Origin: Streptomyces hydrogenans
GTDB taxonomy: Bacteria; Actinomycetota; Actinomycetes; Streptomycetales; Streptomycetaceae
Direction of reading: 5' to 3'
NCBI RefSeq assembly: GCF_014656075.1
Contig: NZ_BNBS01000015.1
Location: 23,001-87,000 of the forward strand
Length of the DNA stretch: 64,000 nt
Position numbers and translations under genes: made by a program
The notes under the pieces: generated by a model
Told to the model about the DNA's origin: nothing
The model's database searches: none
Seen by the model: only the letters and a program-made list of their open reading frames with translations
Shown here: one piece after another, positions 34,380 to 42,935 of the stretch
Layout: every line of letters starts with the position of its first letter
Numbering within the stretch: position 1 is the first letter of the stretch

Positions 34380-35723
34380 TCAGGACAGGAACTCGCCGTC
34401 CCGCGCCACGATCACGCCGCCGTGGACGACGAAGTCCCGCTGCGGCATGTCGACCACGACCTGGGGCAGGCCCTGACCCTTGACGAGGACGAAGTCGGCG
34501 GGCGCGCCGGGCTTCAGGTCGGCGTGCGGCAGGCCCATCACGTCGGCGCCGCCGTGGGCGGCGGCCCGGTAGCAGTCGGCCAGCTCCTCGTCGAGGCGGA
34601 CGTCGGTGACCCAGCCGAGGATGTGCGCGCGGTGGAGCATGTCGGCGTTGCCGAAGGGGCTCCAGGAGTCGCGGACGCCGTCGGAGCCGAGGCCGACGCG
34701 GACGCCGTGCTCGCGCAGGCGCGCGACCGGGAGGACGAGGTCCCGCGAGGGGGCGACCGTCGTGAGGGCGATGTCCTGTGCGGCGAGGTCGGTCGCGAGG
34801 GCGCCGAGGTCGCGCTCGGACAGGGCCGGCAGGCAGAAGACGTGGCTGATCGTCACCTTGCCGGTGAGGGACAGGGCCTTGGTCCGGTCGATGATGCCGC
34901 GGATGGCCCGGACGCCCTCGTCGCCCCCGTCGTGCAGGTGGATGTCGACGCCGACGCCGTGCCGGTCCGCGATGCCGAAGACGGTGTCCAGGTGCTCGTC
35001 GAGGGCGTGGTCGAAGCCGATGGGGTCGATGCCGCCGATCATGTCGACGACGCCCCGGCGGGCCCCCTCCTCCAGGAGCCGGGCCGTGCCGGGCGTCCGG
35101 ATGACGCCGTGCTGCGGGAAGGCGACGATCTGCACGTCCAGGGCGTGGGCGAGGCGGCGGCGCGCCTCCGCCAGGCCCTCGACACCCGCCAGGCCGTACG
35201 CCGGTGCCACGTCGGCGTGGGCGCGCATCCCGCGGGTGCCGCGGCTGACGGCGTGGCTCATCAGGCCGTACGCGCGCTCCCCCACGGAGCGGGTCTGGGC
35301 CCGGAAGAGCTCCACGTCCTGCTCGACGAAGTCGGCGATCGTCTCGGCCGGCCGGCGCGAGACCCAGTCGCCACCCCACGTGGTCTTGTCGGGGTGGATG
35401 TGGGCGTCGACCAGCGACGGCAGCGCGATCCGGCCGCCGCCGTCGACGCTCTTCGCACCCCGCGGCGCCGGGCCGTCCGCGATCCGCCCGTCGACGACCA
35501 CCAGGTCCGTGGCCGCCGCTCCGAACGGGCGGACGTTCCGGAAGACGACGGTCCGCGCCCCGCGCCCCGGCTTGCCGGATGCGGCGGGCGCCGAGGCGGT
35601 GGGCGCGGCGGAGGCGGGCGCGGCGGTGACGGCCGCCGAGGCCGTCGAGCCCGCGAGGGCCGCGGCACCGGCCAGCATCGTGCGGCGCGAGAGCGGGCCG
35701 GTGGGTGCCGAGGACTTCTGCAT
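34380..35723 (-). CDS. Exported amidohydrolase, cytosine-deaminase-like
   Basis: This is a metal-dependent deaminase/hydrolase of 447 aa with a twin-arginine signal (LSRRTMLAGAAALAG). The body follows the CodA pattern: VDAHIHPDKT near residue 106, then AHADVAPAYG, VQIVAFPQHGVIRT, GGIDPIGFDHALDEHL, the metal His in VDIHLHDGGDE, TISHVFCLP, and the catalytic Asp in GLGSDGVRDSWSPFG. It is expected to act outside the membrane on an unknown cyclic amide or deaminatable base. ATG at 35723 is preferred because GGAG lies seven bases upstream; an ATG four codons earlier lies in a pyrimidine-rich tract. Confidence 0.87.
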   Translation of the reverse strand: MQKSSAPTGPLSRRTMLAGAAALAGSTASAAVTAAPASAAPTASAPAASGKPGRGARTVVFRNVRPFGAAATDLVVVDGRIADGPAPRGAKSVDGGGRIALPSLVDAHIHPDKTTWGGDWVSRRPAETIADFVEQDVELFRAQTRSVGERAYGLMSHAVSRGTRGMRAHADVAPAYGLAGVEGLAEARRRLAHALDVQIVAFPQHGVIRTPGTARLLEEGARRGVVDMIGGIDPIGFDHALDEHLDTVFGIADRHGVGVDIHLHDGGDEGVRAIRGIIDRTKALSLTGKVTISHVFCLPALSERDLGALATDLAAQDIALTTVAPSRDLVLPVARLREHGVRVGLGSDGVRDSWSPFGNADMLHRAHILGWVTDVRLDEELADCYRAAAHGGADVMGLPHADLKPGAPADFVLVKGQGLPQVVVDMPQRDFVVHGGVIVARDGEFLS

Positions 35724-35782
35724 CGAGGACTCCATGAGAAGGAAGAGGAAAGAAGGGGGAACTGGAAGAACGGGGGGCGGGA

Positions 35783-37072
35783 TCAGACCGGGATGCCCGC
35801 GCGGACCACGCGGACCGGGCTCCTGAGCAGCGAGAGGTCCGCGAGCGGGTCGCCCGCGAGGAGGATCGCGTCGCCCGCGTAGCCGCGGGCCAGGCGGCCG
35901 ACCGTGCGGTCGAGGCCGAGGAGGCGGGCGGCGCCGGTGGTGGCGGTGCGCAGGGCTTCGAGGGCGGGGAGTCCGGCGGCGTGCATGAGTTCCACCTCGC
36001 CGCCGACCGGGTCGACCGTGCCCCCGGAGGAGTCGGTGCCCGCGGCCAGCGGGACGCCGAGCTCGTACGCGGCCCGCACGGCGCGCTGGAGGACGGGCAG
36101 GAAGGTGCGGCCGCGCTCGGCGAGGACCGGGTCCGGGCTCTCGGCCAGGCCGGCGATGGCCGTGAGGGTGGGGGTGAAGTAGGTGTCGCGGCGCCGCATC
36201 TCGCGCAGGGTGCGCTCGCCGACGAACACGCCGTGCTCCAGCGAGCGGATGCCGGCCGTGACGGCGTCGTGGCAGCCCCGCTCGCTGTAGCTGTGGCAGA
36301 GCACGCCCTTGCCGTGGCGGCGGGCCGCCGCGACGATCCAGGAGAGCTGCTCGTGGGAGTAGACCTGGGTGAGCGGGTCCTGGTCGGGCAGGCCGGCGCG
36401 TTCGTTGACCCTGGTCTTGATGACGTCCGCGCCGCGGGCGGCGTTGACGTCGACCACGCGGCGCAGCGCCTCGGCGGAGCGAACGCCGTCCCTGGACCGT
36501 GCGAGCGGGGTCAGGTCGGGGTCGGCCAGGACCGTGTCGCCGAGGGTGGGCGTGACGAAGACGCCGGCGGCCCGCAGACGCGGCGAGAGCGCGGGGCTGT
36601 GCTGGGCGAGTTCGCGCAGGGCGACGTCCTGGTAGAAGGAGGTCGAGCCGCTGCGCGCGCTCGTCACGCCGTGGCCGAGCGCCGCGCGGGCCTCGGTGGT
36701 GGTGCTGAGGTGGATGTGCGCGTCCGTGAGGCCCGGCAGCACCCAGTGGCCGTCCGCCTCCAGGACGGGCAGGCCGTCCGGGACCCGTACGGAGCCGGCC
36801 CGGCCGGCGGCGGTGACGGTCCCGCCCCGGATGACGACGACCGCGTCCTCGGTGACGTCTCCGGTCGCGGGGTCGAGCAGCGTGCCGCCCCGGATGACCA
36901 GGTCCCCGGTCCGCGCACGCGCGGCGGACGTCGACGCGGCGGGGGCGGGGGTGGCCGCGGCGGCCCGGGCGGTGCCGGTCGCGGCCACGATGCCGGCGAG
37001 GACGGCGGCGCCGGCGAGGACGGCGCGGCGGCGCACGGCGGCGGGGACCGGCTGGGTGGCGTCGACACACAT
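35783..37072 (-). CDS. Exported amidohydrolase, imidazolonepropionase/prolidase-like
   Basis: This is a second metal-dependent hydrolase of 429 aa with a Tat-like leader (VRRRAVLAGAAVLAGIVAATGTARA). Motifs are LPGLTDAHIHLSTTTEA, the probable carbamylated Lys in GADVIKTRVNE, metal His in VLCHSYSERGC and IRSLEHGVFV, and the catalytic Asp in LAAGTDSSGGTVDP. The ending is LARGYAGDAILLAGDPLADL. This pattern fits the organophosphate-acid-anhydrolase/Xaa-Arg dipeptidase branch. The ATG has GAGGAG five bases upstream. It precedes the CodA-like gene by 59 bases, so the two are probably one operon controlled from the GTATAC sites upstream. Confidence 0.87.
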   Translation of the reverse strand: MCVDATQPVPAAVRRRAVLAGAAVLAGIVAATGTARAAAATPAPAASTSAARARTGDLVIRGGTLLDPATGDVTEDAVVVIRGGTVTAAGRAGSVRVPDGLPVLEADGHWVLPGLTDAHIHLSTTTEARAALGHGVTSARSGSTSFYQDVALRELAQHSPALSPRLRAAGVFVTPTLGDTVLADPDLTPLARSRDGVRSAEALRRVVDVNAARGADVIKTRVNERAGLPDQDPLTQVYSHEQLSWIVAAARRHGKGVLCHSYSERGCHDAVTAGIRSLEHGVFVGERTLREMRRRDTYFTPTLTAIAGLAESPDPVLAERGRTFLPVLQRAVRAAYELGVPLAAGTDSSGGTVDPVGGEVELMHAAGLPALEALRTATTGAARLLGLDRTVGRLARGYAGDAILLAGDPLADLSLLRSPVRVVRAGIPV

Positions 37073-37111
37073 GGGGACTCCTCGGGGGCGGGACGACCAC
37101 GGGTCCACGTT

Positions 37112-37122
37112 TTGTATACCAA
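37112..37122. promoter_or_regulatory. GTATAC palindrome 1, possible GntR-type operator
   Basis: TTGTATACCAA lies 40 bases before the amidohydrolase start. It is the reverse complement of the site at 37229-37238 in nearly all positions. FCD/GntR regulators of catabolic genes recognise TTGGTATACCAA-like sites. AT-rich sequence is rare here, which makes the pair stand out. Confidence 0.55.
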
Positions 37123-37228
37123 TTCCGAGAGGGAGAACAAGGGGCTCCAGGCGATCACGCCACTGGAACCAGGGCATTTCGATGCCATGAGGCGCCGTGG
37201 TTTTCGCACTCCCCCGCGCGGGGATTGT

Positions 37229-37238
37229 TTGGTATACA
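37229..37238. promoter_or_regulatory. GTATAC palindrome 2, possible GntR-type operator
   Basis: TTGGTATACA is centred 118 bp from the first site. Together they could support a repression loop across the amidohydrolase promoter. No GntR gene is in the window. Confidence 0.55.
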
Positions 37239-37325
37239 TAATGGATCTCGGGGTCACGCAGGACGGCAGGGTCACCGACCAAGTCGGCGCGCCCCGGGCG
37301 CGTTCCCGGTTCCTGAGGGGGCGGG

Positions 37326-37740
37326 TTGTTCGTGCGGCGGGCCGTGGTCGACGACGGACTCCGGGACGCCGATCTCGTGGTCGACGCCACCGGACGGTCC
37401 AGCCGACTGGGCGAGTGGCTGGGCCGGCACGACTGGAACGAGGCCCCCGTCGACCGGATGAGGATCGGCCTCGGGTACGCCACCGCCTCCTTCCACCGGG
37501 GCGACGAGTCGGCGGCACGGTCATCGCCCACTCCAGCCCCGGTCCCGCGAGCGACCACCAGCCGAAGGTGACGGAACCGGGGGCGCTCGCCGCCGTCGAG
37601 GGCGACCGCTGGTCGGTGGTCCTGGCCGGGTACGCCGAGCACCGCCCCGGCCCCGACCCGGAGGAGTTCCTCCGGAGATGGAGGCCCCTCCCACGGCCCT
37701 CACCGACCCCCTCCTCCTCGCCCGCGCCGCGCGGGGGCTG
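37326..37740 (+). pseudogene. Relic of a FAD-dependent monooxygenase
   Basis: A frame reads VVDDGLRDADLVVDATGRSSRLGEWLG, containing the DxVVDATGRxS motif of FAD-dependent hydroxylases, then RIGLGYATASFHRGDES. Near 37515 it shifts to a frame reading TVIAHSSPGP, VEGDRWSVVLAGYAEHRPGPDPEEFLR, which fits the next part of the same family (the EGDRWxVxLAG strand). Near 37678 it shifts again to MEAPPTALTDPLLLARA. The N-terminal GxGxxG domain and the C-terminus are missing. It lies between the amidohydrolase operators and the next gene. Confidence 0.72.
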
Positions 37741-37889
37741 GCTCCGGGGCTGGCCGCGGGGCCCCTGCCCGGGGGTGCGGGGAAGCTTCGGCTGTTGTTC
37801 ACGAGGGGAGCCTGGGGTGGAGGGCTGGAGTTCGGGTGCGGCCGCGAGCGTCGTGGCGCTCTGCCCCTCGAACTCCAGGACGGACTTCC

Positions 37890-39305
37890 GTGACCGTTTC
37901 GCGTGCACGCCGCCGGCGCCGTGATCTGACCCTCGCCCTCGCCGCCGTACCGGCGCTCGTCCTCGGCGCGTTGACCGCCGCGCCGGCGCACGCCGCCCCC
38001 GCCGACGACATCCGGGTGAACGAGGTCGTCACCACCGGGTCCGTCGAGGACTCGATCGAGCTGTACAACAAGGGCGCCTCGACGGTCGACGTCTCCGGCT
38101 GGATCCTCAAGGACGACAGCAACAGCTCGAAGTACACGATCGCCGCGGGCACCACGCTCGCCCCGGGCGCCTTCCGCGCCTTCGACGTGCACGGGAAGTT
38201 CGGCCTCGGCTCCAGCGACAAGGCACGGCTGTACCTGCCCGACGGCAGCACGCTCGTCGACAGCCACACGTGGAGCAGCCACTCCGCGCCGTCCTGGTCC
38301 CGCTGCCCCGACGGCACCGGGGCGTTCAAGGCGGCCGCCGTCACCCTCGGCACGGCCAACTCCTGCGGCGGAGGCGGCGGTACGGGCCCGGCGGCCTGGC
38401 CCGGCGGCAGCACGGTGACCACGGCCGACGCGGCGAACGTCTTCGGCGGCGACCTGAGCGGTCTGCACCAGGAGGGCGACGTGCTCTGGGCCGCGCAGAA
38501 CAGCGGCAAGCTGTGGCGGCTGGTCCGGGACGGCTCCGGCGGCTGGACCCCCGACACGGCGAACGGCTGGACCTCCGGCAAGACCCTGCGCTTCCCCGGC
38601 GGTTCCGGCGCGCCCGACGGCGAGGGCGTCACGGTCACCGGCGCGGGCGCCGCGGCCGGCGTCTTCGTGGCGAGCGAGCGGAACGGCGACGCGTCCGGCA
38701 CCAGCCGGCTGTCCGTGCTCCGGTACGACGTCTCCGGTACGGGCTCCACGCTCACCGCCGCCCGCGAGTGGAACCTGACCGCGGACCTTCCCGCGACGGG
38801 CTCCAACGCCGGCTTCGAGGCGATCACCTGGGTCCCCGACACCGCCCTCACCACCGCCGGCTTCAAGGACTCCTCGACCGGTGCCCCGTACGCCCCGGCC
38901 GGATACGGCGCCCACGGCGGCGGCGTGTTCTTCGTCGGCGTCGAGGGGACCGGTGCCGTCCACGGGTACGTCCTCCAGGACTCCGGGGCCTTCACCCGCG
39001 TCGCCTCCGTGAGCACCGGGATGGCGGGCGTGATGGAGGTCCAGTGGGAGCCCCAGGCGTCCCGGCTGTGGGCCGTGTGCGACGACACGTGCGGCGGGCA
39101 GCACCGCACGCTGAAGGTCGACGCCTCGGGCGCCTTCGCCGTCGCCGCCACGTACGCCCGGCCCGCCGGGATGCCCGACCTCAACAACGAGGGCTTCGCC
39201 CTCGCGGGCGCCGACGAGTGCGTGGCCGGCAGCAAGCCCGTCTACTGGTCGGACGACTCCAACACCGGCGGCCACGCCCTGCGCCGCTCCACCGTCACCT
39301 GCTGA
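37890..39305 (+). CDS. Secreted lamin-tail domain / beta-propeller esterase-like protein
   Basis: A signal peptide (RRRRRDLTLALAAVPALVLGALTAAPAHA) is followed by a lamin-tail domain at about residues 38-150 (RVNEVVTTGSVEDSIELYNKG, VSGWILKDDSNSSKYTI, YLPDGSTLVDSHTW). After a Gly-rich linker (CGGGGGTG) comes a propeller-like region with blades such as LHQEGDVLWAAQNSGKLWRL, NAGFEAITWVPD and DLNNEGFALAG, resembling esterase-like phytase-type propellers. The GTG start at 37890 has AGGACGG upstream and gives 471 aa. It is an exported protein of unknown activity. Confidence 0.83.
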   Translation: MTVSRARRRRRDLTLALAAVPALVLGALTAAPAHAAPADDIRVNEVVTTGSVEDSIELYNKGASTVDVSGWILKDDSNSSKYTIAAGTTLAPGAFRAFDVHGKFGLGSSDKARLYLPDGSTLVDSHTWSSHSAPSWSRCPDGTGAFKAAAVTLGTANSCGGGGGTGPAAWPGGSTVTTADAANVFGGDLSGLHQEGDVLWAAQNSGKLWRLVRDGSGGWTPDTANGWTSGKTLRFPGGSGAPDGEGVTVTGAGAAAGVFVASERNGDASGTSRLSVLRYDVSGTGSTLTAAREWNLTADLPATGSNAGFEAITWVPDTALTTAGFKDSSTGAPYAPAGYGAHGGGVFFVGVEGTGAVHGYVLQDSGAFTRVASVSTGMAGVMEVQWEPQASRLWAVCDDTCGGQHRTLKVDASGAFAVAATYARPAGMPDLNNEGFALAGADECVAGSKPVYWSDDSNTGGHALRRSTVTC

Positions 39306-39340
39306 CCCGCGGACGGCCCGACGGCCGTCCCGGGAACCCC

Positions 39341-39378
39341 GGCCCCGGCCGAGCGGTCACGACCGCTTGGCCGGGGCC
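39341..39378. terminator. Bidirectional hairpin between convergent genes
   Basis: An 18-bp near-perfect stem (GGCCCCGGCCGAGCGGTC paired with 39361-39378, one G-T pair) includes the stop codon and last codons of the reverse-strand amphi-Trp gene and lies 36 bases after the forward gene. Confidence 0.75.
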
Positions 39379-40073
39379 TTCTTGGCCGGAGCCTTCTTGG
39401 CAGGCGCCTTCTTGGCGGGCGCCTTCTTCGCGGGCGCCTTCTTCGCGGGCGCCTTCGCGTCGGACGTCTTCTTCACGGGCGCCTTCTTCGCCGGGGCCTT
39501 CTTCGTGGGCGCCTTCGCGTCGGGCGCCTTCTTCGCCGGGGCCTTCTTCGCGGGCGCCGGCTTGCCGGGCGCCTTCTCGGCCGACGCCTTCTTCGCGAGC
39601 GCCTTGTCGGCGGACGCCTTCTTGGCCAGGGCCTTCTTGGCGAGCGCCTTGTCGGCCGGCTTCGTCTTCGCCGGCGCCTTCTTCTCCGGCGCCTTCAGCG
39701 GCGCCTTCTTCACCGGCTCCTTCGCCGGTTCCTTCTTCGCGGAAGCCTTGTCGGCGGACGCCTTCTTGTCGGCGGGCTTATCGGACGCCTTCTTGTCGGC
39801 GACGACCTTCGCCTGCACCGGCTTCTTGGACACGGCCTTCTGGGTGCCGCGGATGGGCCACTTGAGTTCCACCTCGATCTCGATCTCGCCGTCCTCGACG
39901 GACAGCTCGATCTCGCCGCGGAGGTCGTCGGGGATCCGGAGGTTCAGGACGCCCCCGCCCAGTTCGAGTTCGGCCTCCCCGCCCTTCCGGAGCGCGTCGG
40001 CCAGGGCGGACAGCTGGTCGGCTGCGTCCGCGCGGGAGAGCGAGCGCTTCCGCTCGTACTTGAAGTCCTTCAT
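39357..40073 (-). CDS. Amphi-Trp domain protein with histone-H1-like Lys/Ala/Pro tail
   Basis: Residues 1-75 form an amphi-Trp domain ([53 protein letters not shown]). Residues from about 80 to 238 are almost only Lys, Ala and Pro with a few Asp/Ser/Glu, as repeats of KKAPA, like histone H1 or the HupS tail of Streptomyces. The tail should be disordered, strongly basic and able to bind DNA or another polyanion. The ATG at 40073 has GGAGG five bases upstream. I infer a nucleoid- or RNA-associated protein; the fusion is unusual. Confidence 0.85.
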   Translation of the reverse strand: MKDFKYERKRSLSRADAADQLSALADALRKGGEAELELGGGVLNLRIPDDLRGEIELSVEDGEIEIEVELKWPIRGTQKAVSKKPVQAKVVADKKASDKPADKKASADKASAKKEPAKEPVKKAPLKAPEKKAPAKTKPADKALAKKALAKKASADKALAKKASAEKAPGKPAPAKKAPAKKAPDAKAPTKKAPAKKAPVKKTSDAKAPAKKAPAKKAPAKKAPAKKAPAKKAPAKRS

Positions 40074-40239
40074 GACGGCCTCCGGTCGTCGCGCTGGGTC
40101 GTACACGGCCACATACGGGCACATGGCCATATATTCCGGACCATACTATTGATCTTGGTTGGCCGCTGGGCGGGTGAAGCTCGGGCGGACGCGGTGCGGC
40201 GGCCGGGGGCGGGGCGCGCGGTGGTGGTAGCCGTCGGCC

Positions 40240-41346
40240 ATGCAGCCGCAGTCAGCGGTGCCGCCCCAGGTGGCGCCCTTCCTCCGCACGGCCGCCGCGT
40301 ACGCGTGGCGGCTGCTCGCCGTCGGTCTTCTCGTCTACGCCCTCTTCGCCCTGCTCGGGCGGTTCCACGAGATCGGGGTGGCCCTGTTCCTCGGGCTCGT
40401 GGTCACCGCCCTGCTGCGGCCGGTCGCGGACGTCGTCGCGCGCGGGCTGCCCCGGCCGCTCGCCGTGGCCCTCACGCTGCTCGGCGGGCTCGCGCTCGTC
40501 CTGGGCGTGCTCGCGCTGGTCGGCGAGGCGGTGGCGGGCGAGCGGACGACGCTGGTGCGGGAGTTCCGGGACGGCGTCGACCGTATCCAGCGGTGGCTGG
40601 AGGCGCCGCCGTTCCGCGTCCGTCCGGAGGCGCTGACGGATCTGGAGGCGCGGATCGGACAGTTCCTGTCCAGCCATCGTTCGACGCTGGTCGGCGAGGC
40701 GGTGAGCGGCGCGCACCACGTGGTGGCGGTGCTGACGACGCTCGCCCTGGCGGTGTTCGCCTCGGTGTTCTTCATCCACTCCGGTGACCGTCAGTGGGCG
40801 TGGTTCCAGGAGCAGCTGCCGGGTTCGGTGCGGGAGCGGGTGGCGGTCGGCGGCCGGGCGGCGTGGCGGACGTTCACCGGGTACACCCACGGGATCGTGC
40901 TGGTCGCGGCCGTGAACGCGGTCCTCGTCGGGGTGGCGCTGTGGCTGCTGGGGGTGCCGCTCGCGGTGCCGCTGGCGCTGCTGGAGTTCGCGGCGGCGTT
41001 CGTGCCGCTGATCGGTTCGCCGATCGCCCTGGCGGTGGCCGCCGTGGTGGCGCTGGCGGCGAAGGGTCCGCTGGTGGCGGGTCTGGTGGTGGCCCTGATC
41101 GTGGTCATCGGCCAGATCGAGGGCCACGTCCTGCATCCCCTGGTGATGAGCTGGGCGGTACGGCTCCACCCGCTGGTGGTGGCGATCTCGGTGGTGGCGG
41201 GGTCGATCGCCGCCGGGATCGTCGGGGCGGTGGTGGCGGTGCCACTGGTGTCGGTGGTGTGGTCGGTGCACTCGGCGCTGCGCGAGGCCCGACAGCGCAA
41301 GGACGCGGCCCCCGGGCGGGCGGAGGAGGTCGGGACGGCGGACTGA
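40240..41346 (+). CDS. AI-2E family transporter (PerM-like)
   Basis: This 368-aa membrane protein has about seven helices. The N-terminal pair is AYAWRLLAVGLLVYALFALL and VALFLGLVVTALLRPVADVVA. A periplasmic helical region of about residues 100-155 (RDGVDRIQRWLEAPPFRVRPEAL) is followed by YTHGIVLVAAVNAVLVGVALWLLGVPLA, FVPLIGSPIALAVAAVVALA, IGQIEGHVLHPLVMSWAVRLHPLVVAISV and GIVGAVVAVPLVSVVWSV, the conserved C-terminal set. The substrate of actinobacterial members is unknown despite the family name. Confidence 0.9.
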   Translation: MQPQSAVPPQVAPFLRTAAAYAWRLLAVGLLVYALFALLGRFHEIGVALFLGLVVTALLRPVADVVARGLPRPLAVALTLLGGLALVLGVLALVGEAVAGERTTLVREFRDGVDRIQRWLEAPPFRVRPEALTDLEARIGQFLSSHRSTLVGEAVSGAHHVVAVLTTLALAVFASVFFIHSGDRQWAWFQEQLPGSVRERVAVGGRAAWRTFTGYTHGIVLVAAVNAVLVGVALWLLGVPLAVPLALLEFAAAFVPLIGSPIALAVAAVVALAAKGPLVAGLVVALIVVIGQIEGHVLHPLVMSWAVRLHPLVVAISVVAGSIAAGIVGAVVAVPLVSVVWSVHSALREARQRKDAAPGRAEEVGTAD

Positions 41347-41373
41347 CGTACCCGGGGGCCCGGACGGCGCCCT

Positions 41374-41406
41374 CCGCCCGCCCGGCCCTGCGGTCCGGGC
41401 GGGCGG
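41374..41406. terminator. Bidirectional hairpin between AI-2E and SRPBCC genes
   Basis: A 12-bp perfect stem, CCGCCCGCCCGG with CCGGGCGGGCGG and a 9-base loop, lies between the two convergent stops. Confidence 0.78.
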
Positions 41407-41438
41407 TCCGGGCGGGCGTGGGTCAGGGCCGGCGTGGG

Positions 41439-41897
41439 TCAGGGCGCCGGGATCGCCGCCTCGACCGCCGCCTTGATGCGCCGTCCGAAGTCGGGGGCGT
41501 CCTTGCGGGCCGCGGCGAGGGCGAGGCCGACGAGGAGCTTGCCGATGCCGTGGCCCTCCAGGACGTTGTGGATGCGGACCCGGGTGCCGCCGCTCGGCAG
41601 CGGCTCCAGGTCGTAGCCGCCCCGGCTCGCGGTGACGAGGTTCTTGGACTCCTCGGCCCAGCGGAGGGTCCGGGGCGGTTCGAGGGCGGTGACGCGGAAG
41701 ACGCGCGCGGTCTTCATCCCGGCGTCCTTGACGGTGCTGCGGAAGACGGTGCCGACGGCGGTGGGGCCCTCGGGGATCCGGTCGATCCGGAGCACCCGGG
41801 GGCTGAACTGGGGGTCGTTCCGCCCGTCGGCGAGGTAGGCGAACACCTCGTCGACGGGCCGGTCGACGTCGACCGTGGCCTCGAACTGGCCGGACAT
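41439..41897 (-). CDS. SRPBCC (polyketide cyclase/START-like) family protein
   Basis: This 152-aa helix-grip protein opens with FEATVDVDRPVDEVFAYLADGRNDPQF and VLRIDRIPEGPTAVGTVFRST. It continues VTALEPPRTLRWAEESKNL and YDLEPLPSGGTRVRIHNVLEGHGIGKLL, and ends with the long C-terminal helix. It resembles the CoxG/PYR-like stress proteins, which bind hydrophobic ligands; the ligand here is unknown. AGGAGG precedes the ATG. Confidence 0.88.
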   Translation of the reverse strand: MSGQFEATVDVDRPVDEVFAYLADGRNDPQFSPRVLRIDRIPEGPTAVGTVFRSTVKDAGMKTARVFRVTALEPPRTLRWAEESKNLVTASRGGYDLEPLPSGGTRVRIHNVLEGHGIGKLLVGLALAAARKDAPDFGRRIKAAVEAAIPAP

Positions 41898-41986
41898 GGC
41901 AGCGCCTCCTGACGCGCGGGGAACCGGACGGACGGGCTCATCGTCACAGGTCGGCGCGGTTCGGGGCGGTCGACGCTCCGGGCGGC

Positions 41987-42907
41987 TCAGCCCGCGGCGT
42001 CCGGTCGGAGCGGCGGGAGGGGCTCGCGGGCCGCGTGCCAGGAGGCCGGGAGGGCGGTGACGCCCGTGCGGGCGGCGATCACCCCGCCGACGATGGCGCA
42101 GGTGGTGTCGATGTCGCCGCGTCCGGCGACGGTGGTCCACAGGCCCTCGTGCGGGTCGTCGAGGTGTCCGGCCGCGCACCACAGGGCGAAGGGGACGGTG
42201 TCGGGTCCGGACATGCGGTAGCCGGAGCCGAGGACCTCGGCGGCGTGCCGGACCGAGGTGCGGCCGGGCATGCGGGCGGCGGTCCGCAGGCCCGAGCGGA
42301 CGTCGCCGTCGGGGAGGCGGTCGGCGAGGGCCCGGAGGAAGCCGGGGCGGTCGGGGGCGGGGGCGCCCCGGCCGCGGACCGCCAGGGCGGCGGCGACGGC
42401 GACGGCCGCCGCCCCGGTGACGGCCTCGGGGTGGTGGTGGGAGACGACGGCCTGCCGGGCGGCGAGCTCCGCCGCGGTGTCGAGGTCGTGGGCGTGCCAG
42501 GCGCCGAGCGGGGCGACGCGCATGGCCGCGCCGTTGCCCCAGGAGCCCTGGCCGCCGAACTGTCCGGAGACGACGTCCCGCCAGGGCTCGCCGGCGCCGA
42601 TCCGGCGCAGGACGTCGTGCATGGAGGCGCCGTAGCCGCGGTGGGTGTCGTCGGCGTAGGCGGCGGCGAGGGCGCGGGCGAGGCGGTCCTGGTCGACGGC
42701 GCCGGCGTTCCGGGCGAGTTCGCGGACGAGGACGAGGGCCTGGGCGGTGTCGTCCGTCCAGTGCCAGGTCTCCTCGGCCGGCGGGGTCCGCGCCGCCAGG
42801 GGCGCCTCGCCGTCGCGGCGGAGGATGCCGAACCAGCGGTCGCCGAAGGCGTCCCCGAAGGCCAGCCCGTGCAGGGAGTCCCGTACGGCGGTCGGTATCG
42901 CGGTCAT
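41987..42907 (-). CDS. ADP-ribosylglycohydrolase family protein
   Basis: This DraG-like dimanganese enzyme of 306 aa removes ADP-ribose from proteins or hydrolyses related compounds. Motifs are LHGLAFGDAFGDRWFG at the start, the metal site HWTDDTAQALVL near residue 50, GSWGNGAAMRVAPLGAW, SHHHPEAVTGAAAVAVA, and the second metal site GRGDIDTTCAIVGGVIAA near residue 270. All metal ligands are present. Start ATG 42907 is chosen since the family N-terminus follows within ten residues. Confidence 0.9.
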   Translation of the reverse strand: MTAIPTAVRDSLHGLAFGDAFGDRWFGILRRDGEAPLAARTPPAEETWHWTDDTAQALVLVRELARNAGAVDQDRLARALAAAYADDTHRGYGASMHDVLRRIGAGEPWRDVVSGQFGGQGSWGNGAAMRVAPLGAWHAHDLDTAAELAARQAVVSHHHPEAVTGAAAVAVAAALAVRGRGAPAPDRPGFLRALADRLPDGDVRSGLRTAARMPGRTSVRHAAEVLGSGYRMSGPDTVPFALWCAAGHLDDPHEGLWTTVAGRGDIDTTCAIVGGVIAARTGVTALPASWHAAREPLPPLRPDAAG

Positions 42908-42935
42908 CGCCGGAGTATCGCAGCGTGACGGCGGG

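Noticed and set aside
34380..37100. A single fused reverse-strand amidohydrolase of about 900 residues
   Set aside because: The two enzymes are in different frames, each with its own ribosome site and Tat leader. The open frame between them is low complexity.
39367..40152. Forward-strand Ala/Gly/Phe-rich frame opposite the amphi-Trp gene
   Set aside because: It is the complement of the Lys-Ala-Pro tail and does not look like a natural protein (repeated AGAFFAGAF).
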